Source: an uncultured Bacilli bacterium
GTDB taxonomy: Bacteria; Bacillota_I; Bacilli_A; RF39; UBA660
DNA: 12,258 bases
Assembly: GCA_947598455.1 (NCBI GenBank)
Contig: CANQFI010000042.1
Location: 1-12,258 of the forward strand
Direction of reading: 5' to 3'
Positions 1 to 5,317 of the stretch are shown one piece after another. Positions within the stretch are counted from its first letter, which is position 1; each line of letters starts with the position of its first letter. The notes below the pieces were generated by a model. The model saw only the letters and a program-made list of their open reading frames with translations. It had not been told where the DNA came from and searched no databases. The translations under genes were made by a program, and so were the position numbers.

Positions 1-60
1 GGACTTAAAATCCTGCGAGATTTAACCCTCGTGCCGGTTCAAGTCCGGCCTTGGGCACCA
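1..60 (+). tRNA. tRNA-Leu(UAA), 3' part, cut by window start
   Basis: The window opens inside the anticodon stem. The 7-nt loop CTTAAAA is at 4-10 with anticodon TAA at 6-8, and the 3' stem TCCTG is at 11-15. A long class II variable arm follows, with stem CGAG (16-19) pairing CTCG (28-31), as expected for tRNA-Leu. The T arm is GCCGG-TTCAAGT-CCGGC (33-49), then the 3' acceptor strand CTTGGGC (50-56), discriminator A57 and an encoded CCA at 58-60. The D arm and 5' acceptor strand lie outside the window. It would read UUA, a favoured Leu codon in an AT-rich genome. Confidence 0.96.
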
Positions 61-70
61 TTTGATTATT

Positions 71-95
71 ACAAGGTTTAAACCTTGTTTTTTTT
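71..95 (+). terminator. Rho-independent terminator of the tRNA transcript
   Basis: The perfect 18-bp palindrome ACAAGGTTTAAACCTTGT (71-88) runs straight into a T run (88-95), ten bases after the tRNA CCA end. On the other strand the palindrome is not followed by T residues, so it should act only for the tRNA. Confidence 0.9.
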
Positions 96-100
96 ATACC

Positions 101-126
101 AAAATAAAAAGAAATATATTAATTTC
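101..126 (-). terminator. Weak terminator after the anti-sigma gene
   Basis: Just past the stop of the anti-sigma gene, reading the minus strand, a 5-bp stem GAAAT/ATTTC (111-115 with 122-126, 6-nt loop) is followed by TTTTTATTTT (110 to 101). The stem is short and all but one pair is A-T, so efficiency is doubtful, but it is the only candidate between this operon and the convergent tRNA. Confidence 0.45.
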
Positions 127-129
127 CTT

Positions 130-879
130 TTACCTTTCTAAATCTTGTGCTATCTTGATAAAATCATCCATTTTTATACCAGATCCTTCTAAAATATACA
201 TAATTCCATCATCATCAAAATATAAATAATTATTACCTATTTCATAATAAATTGCCATTAACCCAAGGTTGTCTAATTTAATTTCTTGATAGTTTTTTTT
301 GTTATCATCTTTAGCGATATACCCAAACCAATAATCATTTAATAAAGCATCATCATCAAAATTCTTAGTAAAAATTCTAGCACTCAATCTTACAAAACAT
401 TCTTTATCTTCAAATAAAGGATTATAAGAAATATCTATTTTAGATACATAGCCCTCATCATTATTAGTTCCATCTAATCGATATAACGCTTTTACATTTT
501 TATATTTTAATAAATCTACTCCAACCTCATCTTCTATTTGAGTAATACTTAAATCTTCTCTAATAACACTTTCAGTAAAACCATTTCCATCTTTTTCTAA
601 CTTTAACCTATCAAATTTAGTAACTTTAGATATAACAGCAGTATTAGCATCATCTGGAATATCCTCATTTACATAACTATCTGATTTAAACCAAGTTTTA
701 ATTAAATTACCAATATCTTTAGCATAAACAGTTGATAAAGACACAATACATATTATTCCTAATATAATAACCGCATAACTTAATTTAAAACTTTTAGTTC
801 TATTTATTTTCTGATAGATCTCATCTTTTACTTTATTATCTAATTGATATTTATTAAATATTTTTTGATATCTGTTCAT
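130..879 (-). CDS. Membrane anti-sigma factor-like protein
   Basis: A 249-aa protein, probable membrane-bound regulator of the sigma factor encoded just upstream. It has a short basic cytoplasmic N-terminus of about 32 residues, one membrane helix (about 33-53, VIILGIICIVSLSTVYA), and an outer domain of nearly 200 residues rich in acidic and aromatic positions. There is no zinc-binding His/Cys anti-sigma motif and I see no enzyme motif. Its ATG (879-877) shares one base with the sigma stop codon (TAATG), with the strong site GGGGAGGAG just upstream, so the two are very likely translationally coupled. The role rests on this coupling and the single-helix layout, common in ECF sigma/anti-sigma pairs; the family was not recognised from sequence. 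The outer domain may sense an envelope signal (inference). Confidence 0.75.
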   Translation of the reverse strand: MNRYQKIFNKYQLDNKVKDEIYQKINRTKSFKLSYAVIILGIICIVSLSTVYAKDIGNLIKTWFKSDSYVNEDIPDDANTAVISKVTKFDRLKLEKDGNGFTESVIREDLSITQIEDEVGVDLLKYKNVKALYRLDGTNNDEGYVSKIDISYNPLFEDKECFVRLSARIFTKNFDDDALLNDYWFGYIAKDDNKKNYQEIKLDNLGLMAIYYEIGNNYLYFDDDGIMYILEGSGIKMDDFIKIAQDLER

Positions 880-1346
880 TATATCTCCTCCCCTAATATA
901 TCTTTAAGCTTTTCCCTACTTCTTGCAAGTCTCTGTTTAACTGTTGTTTCTTTTACTCTTAAAAGATTAGCTATCTCTTTAACTTTATAGTTTTCATAAT
1001 AATATAAATGTACAATTAAACGATCCTTTTTAGGTAGTAAAAATATACTATTTAATAGTTCATCATCTCTATTTTTAGCAGGAATCTTATCTTCTTCATT
1101 ATCTATAAACCTTCTTACTTTTCTTTTCCAAGATGATATTAAATTACTTTTACATTCGTTAATTGTTACAACAATCAACCAGTTTTTTAAATACAATTCA
1201 CTATTAATTTTATTTAAATTTCTATATAATTTTAAAAAAACATTTTGGACAATATCTTCAGCATCATCAATATTCTTTAAATAACTAATAGCTAAATAAT
1301 AAACAGTATTTTTATATTTTTCATATATGTCATCAAAATTCATCAT
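879..1346 (-). CDS. ECF-type RNA polymerase sigma factor
   Basis: A 155-aa sigma-70 family protein of extracytoplasmic-function size with regions 2 and 4 only. Region 2 is at about residues 8-70 and includes the -10-recognition helix motif DDAEDIVQNVFLKLYRN. Region 4 is at about 95-150 and carries a helix-turn-helix, VKEIANLLRVKETTVKQRL, that would read the -35 element. There is no region 1 or 3 and no C-terminal extension. Two consecutive ATG codons (1346 and 1343) could start it; AAGGAG lies 6 nt before the first, which I chose. It is followed directly by the anti-sigma-like gene with a one-base overlap. An ECF-like promoter lies just upstream, suggesting autoregulation. The regulon cannot be read from this window. 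Confidence 0.93.
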   Translation of the reverse strand: MMNFDDIYEKYKNTVYYLAISYLKNIDDAEDIVQNVFLKLYRNLNKINSELYLKNWLIVVTINECKSNLISSWKRKVRRFIDNEEDKIPAKNRDDELLNSIFLLPKKDRLIVHLYYYENYKVKEIANLLRVKETTVKQRLARSREKLKDILGEEI

Positions 1347-1360
1347 GTTTTACTCCTTTT

Positions 1361-1370
1361 GAGATATCTC
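1361..1370. promoter_or_regulatory. Small palindrome in the sigma-operon leader
   Basis: The perfect 10-bp palindrome GAGATATCTC lies between the predicted transcription start (about 1372) and the AAGGAG site of the sigma gene. It could be a repressor site or a small RNA hairpin. A 10-bp palindrome in AT-rich DNA can arise by chance. Confidence 0.25.
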
Positions 1371-1378
1371 ATTAAGAT

Positions 1379-1405
1379 TACGAATTAAAATACTAATTGG
1401 TTACA
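1379..1405 (-). promoter_or_regulatory. ECF-type, probably autoregulated promoter of the sigma operon
   Basis: On the minus strand, TGTAAC (1405-1400) is followed after 17 bases by CGTA (1382-1379). This matches the layout of Bacillus ECF promoters (TGAAAC, 16-17 bp, CGTA/CGTC) and is unlike the TATAAT-type promoters of neighbouring genes. Transcription would begin near 1372, giving a leader of about 25 nt that contains AAGGAG. Recognition by the product of this operon is inference from the usual autoregulation of ECF sigma factors. Confidence 0.65.
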
Positions 1406-1425
1406 TTTATTTTTTTTAAAATCAC

Positions 1426-1452
1426 AAAAAAATAAAGATCACTCTTTATTTT
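1426..1452 (-). terminator. Rho-independent terminator of the S1-domain gene
   Basis: A 10-bp stem, AAAATAAAGA (1429-1438) with TCTTTATTTT (1443-1452), has a 4-base loop (1439-1442). On the minus strand it is followed by seven T residues (1432-1426). The TGA stop codon of the S1 gene sits in the loop. It separates this gene from the ECF promoter a few bases downstream. Confidence 0.8.
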
Positions 1453-1780
1453 CTTTAAATTCTTTCATCCATTTAGGCAACATTTCTCTTAATGGTGAAA
1501 AACCATTTTTATCCTCTAATTCCCTTTTGTCCTCAATACGATAATCAAAATTTTTAATAGTTAATTTAACTTTTTTATTATCTTCGTCAACTTCTAAAAC
1601 TTTTGCTTTAATAATTTCACCTAATTCAACATAATCAAATACACTTTTTACAAACATATCAGAAATCTCCGAAATATGAATTAATCCAGAATAGCCATCA
1701 TCCATTAAAAGAAAAATTCCGTAGTTTTCAATACCACTCACTTTTCCTTTTACTATGTCACCTTTCTTATATTTTGGCAT
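1439..1780 (-). CDS. yugI: S1-domain RNA-binding protein, YugI/GSP13 (CvfD) type
   Basis: A 113-aa cytoplasmic protein with one S1 (OB-fold) RNA-binding domain at about residues 5-75, carrying the usual GDIVKGKVSGIENYGIFL start and the GLIHISEIS core. A charged 40-residue tail follows (REMLPKWMKEFKENKE at the end). Size and layout match general stress protein 13 (YugI) of Bacillus and CvfD of streptococci, which bind ribosomes or RNA and act after transcription. The frame is open to 1810, but I place the start at ATG 1780 because AGGTGG lies 4 nt upstream at 1790-1785 and the predicted transcription start (about 1792) lies inside the longer frame. It is transcribed divergently from nfu. A single short S1 domain rules out ribosomal protein S1 and PNPase. 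Confidence 0.88.
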   Translation of the reverse strand: MPKYKKGDIVKGKVSGIENYGIFLLMDDGYSGLIHISEISDMFVKSVFDYVELGEIIKAKVLEVDEDNKKVKLTIKNFDYRIEDKRELEDKNGFSPLREMLPKWMKEFKENKE

Positions 1781-1798
1781 TATTCCACCTCGTTTAGT

Positions 1799-1827
1799 AT
1801 TATACCACAACTCATTATTTACACCAA
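1799..1827 (-). promoter_or_regulatory. Vegetative promoter of the S1-domain gene
   Basis: On the minus strand, TTGGTG (1827-1822), 17-bp spacer, then TATAAT (1804-1799) preceded by TGG, an extended -10. Transcription should start near 1792, only two bases before the AGGTGG site. The -35 overlaps the -35 of the nfu promoter on the other strand by two bases, so the two promoters probably compete for polymerase. Confidence 0.75.
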
Positions 1828-1846
1828 ATAAATTATAAGTTATAAT
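1818..1846 (+). promoter_or_regulatory. Vegetative promoter of nfu
   Basis: TTTACA (1818-1823), 17-bp spacer, TATAAT (1841-1846). The predicted start, near 1853, coincides with the beginning of the AGGTGA site, giving a leader of about 11 nt. Its -35 overlaps that of the divergent S1-gene promoter. Confidence 0.75.
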
Positions 1847-1863
1847 TAAACGAGGTGATATCT

Positions 1864-2145
1864 ATGACTAAAACTACTAAAATAAATGAAATAGATAATA
1901 AAGAAAATAATAATCAAGATACTATAAATAAGATAAAAGAAATATTAGATACCTTAAAACCATATTTAAATATGGATGGTGGTGACGTCGAATTTATTGA
2001 TTATAAAGATAAAATTGTATATGTTAAGTTAACTGGCGCTTGTGCCGCTTGTATGTTTTCAGACGAAACTATAAAAAATGGCTTATATGAAACAATTAAA
2101 ATGGATGTTCCTGAAATAGAAGGAGTAATTAACGTTAATCTTTAA
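1864..2145 (+). CDS. nfu: Nfu-type iron-sulfur cluster carrier (NifU C-terminal domain)
   Basis: A 93-aa cytoplasmic protein with a polar N-terminal stretch of about 20 residues and then an Nfu domain. The signature LKPYLNMDGGDVEFI is at about 31-45, and the cluster-binding CxxC is C60-A-A-C63 within LTGACAACM. Two such proteins bridge a 4Fe-4S cluster through these cysteines and pass it to client enzymes; B. subtilis YutI is the corresponding protein. The frame can be read from GTG 1855, but that GTG is inside the Shine-Dalgarno sequence AGGTGA (1853-1858), so ATG 1864, 5 nt downstream, is chosen. It stands alone, divergent from the S1-domain gene and convergent with the YutH-like gene, with no base between the two stop codons. 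No other Fe-S assembly genes are nearby. Confidence 0.94.
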   Translation: MTKTTKINEIDNKENNNQDTINKIKEILDTLKPYLNMDGGDVEFIDYKDKIVYVKLTGACAACMFSDETIKNGLYETIKMDVPEIEGVINVNL

Positions 2146-2158
2146 TTACTCTTTTTTT
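2123..2158 (+). terminator. Rho-independent terminator of nfu
   Basis: A 10-bp stem, GAGTAATTAA (2123-2132) with TTAATTACTC (2142-2151), has a 9-nt loop and is followed by seven T residues (2152-2158). The nfu stop codon (2143-2145) is in the 3' arm. The convergent gene's stop codon (2148-2146) is also in the stem, but in that direction the tract CTCCTTC is poor in T, so only weak termination is expected there. Confidence 0.85.
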
Positions 2159-2991
2159 ATCCATGAAAATAAAAATATTCCAAACATCCTTTGTACCATA
2201 TTTACATAATCTTCATAAAGATTAACATTATTTAATAAATATATAAGTTCGCTTTCTTCTTCCTTATCAACAACCATATCACTTATAATATCAAAATATT
2301 TAAAAGGAAAAACCATTCTTGTAAAAAAATAAGCAGTATTAAAAGATTCATCACGCCTATCTAAAATATCACTTAATAATTGAAAATTTTTAGTCATTCT
2401 TATATAACTAGCAACATCCTTTAATTTTAAATCAAAAGTAATATTTAATGGATTATAAAAGTCAATAGTCCTTAAACTATCCAATGTTTTATGAGATAAG
2501 CAAAGATCTATTTTAGTTGGATATTTTTTCAAAAACATTATTAAAATTTCAGCTATTCCAATATAATAATCAAAACTATGATTAATTAATTTATTATCTG
2601 ATAATTCACTTACTTGAACCTCAAAATAATCAATTTTATTTTGCCAAAATTCTTCCATTGTAATATATTCATTTAAATATTTATTACAATTTATTTCTGA
2701 AAATTTTTTTAAATCACTTAAATCTATATTGTCCATTAAAATATTTACTTTAAAAAGAATATAACCATTTGTTAAATATTCATTATTTTTATTTATTACA
2801 AAATCATGTAATAAAACTTTTTGTTTTTTTAATTCATTACATATTATTAATAACTCATTAATATATGAATTATCATAAGTTGTTTTTGTCAAATAATAAT
2901 TAATTCCATTTACCTGAAATATCAAACCATTTTTATAATTTTTATAATAATCTATATCTATATTATAGTATTCTTTTAAAATATCTTTCAT
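2146..2991 (-). CDS. yutH: YutH-like spore coat-associated protein with a degenerate kinase fold
   Basis: A 281-aa protein with no signal peptide or membrane helix, rich in Lys, Asn, Ile and Tyr. The middle and C-terminal halves recall the CotS/YutH branch of aminoglycoside-phosphotransferase-like proteins: EEFWQNKIDYFE at about 113-124, SHKTLD at 166-171 where active kinases have HxD, and a second motif, FDLKLKDVASYIR (186-198), resembling the D...RD.AEYIR segment of YutH. The catalytic Asp after His167 is missing (SHKT), so it is probably not an active kinase. B. subtilis YutH is a sporulation protein linked to the coat. There is no Shine-Dalgarno sequence before ATG 2991, and the next Met is far inside, so the mRNA is probably leaderless. 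Assignment is by motif and position beside nfu (yutI); it is moderate, not certain. Confidence 0.6.
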   Translation of the reverse strand: MKDILKEYYNIDIDYYKNYKNGLIFQVNGINYYLTKTTYDNSYINELLIICNELKKQKVLLHDFVINKNNEYLTNGYILFKVNILMDNIDLSDLKKFSEINCNKYLNEYITMEEFWQNKIDYFEVQVSELSDNKLINHSFDYYIGIAEILIMFLKKYPTKIDLCLSHKTLDSLRTIDFYNPLNITFDLKLKDVASYIRMTKNFQLLSDILDRRDESFNTAYFFTRMVFPFKYFDIISDMVVDKEEESELIYLLNNVNLYEDYVNMVQRMFGIFLFSWIKKE

Positions 2992-2996
2992 ATTAA

Positions 2997-3024
2997 ATAA
3001 TATGAAAAAAACTTAAGATAATTC
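2997..3024 (-). promoter_or_regulatory. Sigma-E-like promoter of the YutH-like gene, leaderless start
   Basis: CATATTAT (3004-2997) lies five bases before the ATG (2991), fitting the mother-cell sigma-E -10 (CATAnnnT), although it also contains the vegetative-like TATTAT. A poor -35 candidate, GAATTAT (3024-3018), lies 13 bases upstream within the preceding terminator hairpin. The start site would fall at or next to the ATG. The same arrangement occurs before yunB. Confidence 0.5.
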
Positions 3025-3033
3025 TTAAGTTTT
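3005..3033 (-). terminator. Rho-independent terminator of the DUF1292-like gene
   Basis: An 11-bp perfect stem, AAAACTTAAGA (3008-3018) with TCTTAAGTTTT (3023-3033), has loop TAAT and seven T residues on the minus strand (3011-3005). It includes most of the stop codon at 3034-3032. The -10 element of the next gene begins at the very next base, 3004. Confidence 0.9.
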
Positions 3034-4420
3034 AAATAACATCATTTGAAGCTTGAACTATTGTAGGTTGAACAACAGGAGCCGGTTCATTTCCTGGTAC
3101 GACCGTCGGATTTACAGCTGTACTTACAGGAGGAACAGTAGCACCACCAATTACTGGGCTATTAAGACCAAGAGCTTGTTCCTTTTGAACAATTGCAGCT
3201 TCTCTATTTTTTAATTCTTCTTCTTTACTATATAAATCTCTATATACTTTTTCTTGAATTGTTACAACTAAATTTTTAACACCCTCAATAAACATTTGTT
3301 GTGCAGCTACAACAACCTCATCTAATGTTGCATTTGGATCAAAACTTGGCGCTGCATTAAAATTAATCTGTTCATCATTAGTTAAAGATGTATTTGCAGC
3401 ATTTTGAACGATCTGTGCATCAGGTATTACAGTTGTAGGTGTAGCAACTTGTACATCATTATTAACAGCAATATTATCTACAGCTGGCGTTACTGGAACA
3501 GTCACTTGTGTTTCTCTATTAACTCCAACAGTCGGGTTAATTTGTGCATCTATAACTGGTGTTACAGGTATATTAACTGTATTTGCCCCGATAGCACTAG
3601 GAACAACCTGAGACGAAGGGCTAACAACAGAAGCTGCAGGTAAATTTGATTCTACACCAAGTACTGGTAAATTTACTGTACTAATAGAACTTTCTGGTAC
3701 AACAAGAGCTGGATTCAAAGAAGTTGGAGCAGCTACCGGCACAACCGGTACAGGTTGTGCTACAATTTGTGGCTCTGGTACTACAGGAGTAGAAACAGGT
3801 TGCAAAACAACTGCAGGCTGTACTTCAATAGGATTTACAACAGGCGCCGGAATCACTTCTGCTACTGGTTGTTGTGGAACAGGTATTCCAGGACTACTTA
3901 ATTCAGCAATTCCTGGTACTAATTCATCATCATTTGAAATACTTGTTCCATTAGTTGGAAAAATAGTACTAGGAGTTATTGGACCAGCTACAGGCTGTAA
4001 AACATCAGGAGCAGGAGCAACTACCGGATTAACTGCATTACTCACTGCACTTTTATCTCCTGCATTATAATTATCTATCATTTGTTTAGCTGCTGAAGCA
4101 CTAACAGAAATATCTCTAGAATATTGCCCAACTGCACTTAAATTACTAATTATTGGTAAATATTTATAGGAACCAACATTGCCAGATATAATTGCACGCA
4201 TTATAGTTTTTATTGTTGACCACTCATCATCGGTTGCAATCTTTTGCATAGTACCATCAACAATTTCACTAACATGCAAAACAGTGAGTCCATGAGGATC
4301 CACAGCATTTTCAGTAGTTATAATATATCTTTTTTCAGTTTCAGGAATCGTAAAAATAGAAACAATATTAGAAACTAAAGTTTCACCAGACTCCTTCAAG
4401 ATAGATATCTTCTCTGGCAT
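3032..4420 (-). CDS. DUF1292-like domain protein with long Pro/Val/Ala-rich region
   Basis: A 462-aa protein of unknown function. Residues 1-80 resemble the small DUF1292 (YrzB) domain: KISILKESGETL, a central IFTIPETEKRYIITTE, and DDEWSTIKTI at the end, where the family has an acidic EEW. About 85-125 is a helical stretch (ISNLSAVGQYSRDISVSASA). About 130-355 is low complexity, dominated by Pro, Val, Ala, Thr, Gln and Asn with recurring PVTPxxD and VxPxP units and no Cys. About 359-418 is helical with coiled-coil character (SKEEELKNREAAIVQKEQAL), followed by a second Pro/Val tail. There is no signal peptide, membrane helix or sorting motif, so it is predicted cytoplasmic. GAGGG 7 nt before ATG 4420 supports the start, and it has a strong promoter of its own. 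It is much more GC-rich than its neighbours, as its Pro/Ala/Val content requires. Confidence 0.75.
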   Translation of the reverse strand: MPEKISILKESGETLVSNIVSIFTIPETEKRYIITTENAVDPHGLTVLHVSEIVDGTMQKIATDDEWSTIKTIMRAIISGNVGSYKYLPIISNLSAVGQYSRDISVSASAAKQMIDNYNAGDKSAVSNAVNPVVAPAPDVLQPVAGPITPSTIFPTNGTSISNDDELVPGIAELSSPGIPVPQQPVAEVIPAPVVNPIEVQPAVVLQPVSTPVVPEPQIVAQPVPVVPVAAPTSLNPALVVPESSISTVNLPVLGVESNLPAASVVSPSSQVVPSAIGANTVNIPVTPVIDAQINPTVGVNRETQVTVPVTPAVDNIAVNNDVQVATPTTVIPDAQIVQNAANTSLTNDEQINFNAAPSFDPNATLDEVVVAAQQMFIEGVKNLVVTIQEKVYRDLYSKEEELKNREAAIVQKEQALGLNSPVIGGATVPPVSTAVNPTVVPGNEPAPVVQPTIVQASNDVI

Positions 4421-4446
4421 TGCAATCCCTCTCTATTCTATTTTTT

Positions 4447-4475
4447 ATTATAGCAAATAATGATCACGTTTTCAA
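4447..4475 (-). promoter_or_regulatory. Strong vegetative promoter of the DUF1292-like gene
   Basis: On the minus strand, TTGAAA (4475-4470), 17-bp spacer, TATAAT (4452-4447) preceded by TGC, an extended -10. This is the closest match to consensus in the window. The -35 overlaps the TGA stop codon of yutD. No terminator separates yutD from it, so upstream read-through is also possible. Confidence 0.85.
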
Positions 4476-4753
4476 TCATTTATTTTCTTAATTTGAAACC
4501 ACTTACAACCATAGGCACAGCTATCTTCTATATATTTTTCTAAATTAGCTATATCATTAATTTTTGAACATTTTTTATTATCAGAATCATAAAATCCTTT
4601 AAGTCTAACTTTTCCATAAGCCCAATCACCAACAATATAATCATAATCATCAAAATAATCTGTTATTTTTTCCGTAAGAATATCCTTATCAATAGCCTCC
4701 CCTACATCCTTAATAATTTCATACTCTACTTCATTAATCATTACTTTCTTCAT
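4472..4753 (-). CDS. yutD: YutD family protein (DUF1027)
   Basis: A 93-aa cytoplasmic protein with the family hallmark DYDYIVGDWAYGKVRLKGFY at about 36-55 and the C-terminal CAYGCKWFQIKK (79-90), which aligns with the CNFGCAYFVLRK-like end of Bacillus YutD. The family is widespread in Bacilli; no biochemical role is known to me. AGGGGTGA lies 5 nt before ATG 4753 and overlaps the TAG stop of the upstream 170-aa gene, so the two are probably co-transcribed and coupled. The usual length of the family is similar, so the gene is complete. It ends in TGA, which helps show that the standard code is in use. Confidence 0.9.
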   Translation of the reverse strand: MKKVMINEVEYEIIKDVGEAIDKDILTEKITDYFDDYDYIVGDWAYGKVRLKGFYDSDNKKCSKINDIANLEKYIEDSCAYGCKWFQIKKIND

Positions 4754-4763
4754 ACCATCACCC

Positions 4764-5276
4764 CTAAATTAAATTTTGTTTTTTAAAATAATCATCTATC
4801 TCATAAGGATTATAAGCTTCTACTAAAGCAATACTTCTTCTATAAAAATCCTTCGTATTAGCCGTAAATAATAATTCATATATTTCGTTAATTACATCCT
4901 TACTAACTGTTTCCTTTTTTGTCTTAAAAATTAACATATCTATTAAACTTTTTTGTACTAAATTAAAATATTTATTCTTCTTTTTTATTGCTTTAGATTC
5001 TTGTTTTAAAGAGAAATTATAACATCTATTATAATTATTAACAAAATTACTATATTCTACAGTAGAATAATCGTATTTAAGCATTGTAATATTAAACGCA
5101 TTCTCATCTTTATTATTATAATAATTTATTATATCTTCTCCATATATCAAAACTAATATTCTTATTACAACTACCCAAAAACTATTAAATATCAATGAGT
5201 CATTTTTATCCTCATTTTCAATATATAATTTAAAAGATTCATTCAAAGCTTTATTTATAAATACTTCATTTTCCAC
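4764..5276 (-). CDS. Unrecognised 170-aa protein upstream of yutD
   Basis: Not recognised. It looks helical and cytoplasmic, with a moderately hydrophobic segment (FNSFWVVVIRILVLIYG, about residues 30-46) too interrupted by Arg and Tyr to be a confident membrane helix, a basic stretch (KAIKKKNKYFNLVQKS) and a C-terminal NPYEIDDYFKKQ. The frame is open from GTG 5285, but AGGTGA (5287-5282) covers that codon. I therefore place the start at GTG 5276, 5 nt after that site; nfu has the same spacing. It ends 10 nt before yutD and was probably made with it. In B. subtilis the gene next to yutD on this side is yutC, as I remember the map; position alone does not show that this is YutC. Confidence 0.72.
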   Translation of the reverse strand: MENEVFINKALNESFKLYIENEDKNDSLIFNSFWVVVIRILVLIYGEDIINYYNNKDENAFNITMLKYDYSTVEYSNFVNNYNRCYNFSLKQESKAIKKKNKYFNLVQKSLIDMLIFKTKKETVSKDVINEIYELLFTANTKDFYRRSIALVEAYNPYEIDDYFKKQNLI

Positions 5277-5295
5277 AAGTATCACCTACTATATA

Positions 5296-5304
5296 ATAGT
5301 ACCA
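5296..5304 (-). promoter_or_regulatory. Possible extended -10 promoter for the 170-aa gene and yutD
   Basis: TGG-TACTAT (5304-5296, minus strand) has the extended -10 form seen before the S1-domain gene and the acidic membrane protein gene. It lies just after the end of yunB and would start transcription two or three bases before the AGGTGA site. No convincing -35 is seen. Read-through from yunB is the alternative, since no terminator lies between. Confidence 0.4.
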
Positions 5305-5317
5305 CAAATTTAATTAT

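Larger units (their letters stand above)
1786..1857. repeat. 11-bp inverted repeat framing the divergent promoters
   Basis: CACCTCGTTTA (1786-1796) is repeated in perfect inverted form as TAAACGAGGTG (1847-1857), 50 bp apart. Each arm covers the predicted transcription start and Shine-Dalgarno region of one divergent gene, so the two transcripts would begin with almost the same bases. It could be a shared operator or RNA-level control site, or simply two similar ribosome binding sites. Confidence 0.7.

Noticed and set aside
1..60. tRNA-Leu 3' end as an integration site for a mobile element
   Set aside because: No integrase, no direct repeat of the tRNA end and no phage-type genes were seen in the window; the neighbouring genes are ordinary chromosomal ones.
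1439..1441. Mycoplasma-type code with TGA as tryptophan, suggested by the low GC
   Set aside because: TGA ends both the S1 gene and yutD at sensible places (terminator hairpin, next promoter), and tryptophans are encoded by TGG.
1781..1810. N-terminal extension of the S1-domain protein (start at 1810)
   Set aside because: It would include the AGGTGG site and lie upstream of the predicted transcription start; ATG 1780 is well placed after the ribosome site.
3404..3643. Open frame of 79 codons on the + strand
   Set aside because: It lies inside the minus-strand DUF1292-like gene, has no ribosome binding site, and gives a Cys/Asn/Arg-rich nonsense-like protein that reflects the antisense of Pro/Val/Thr codons.
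3100..4060. Repeats within the Pro/Val/Ala-rich gene as a tandem array or CRISPR-like structure
   Set aside because: The recurring units (PVTPxxD, VxPxP) vary in length and codon use and have no regular period; this is low-complexity coding sequence.
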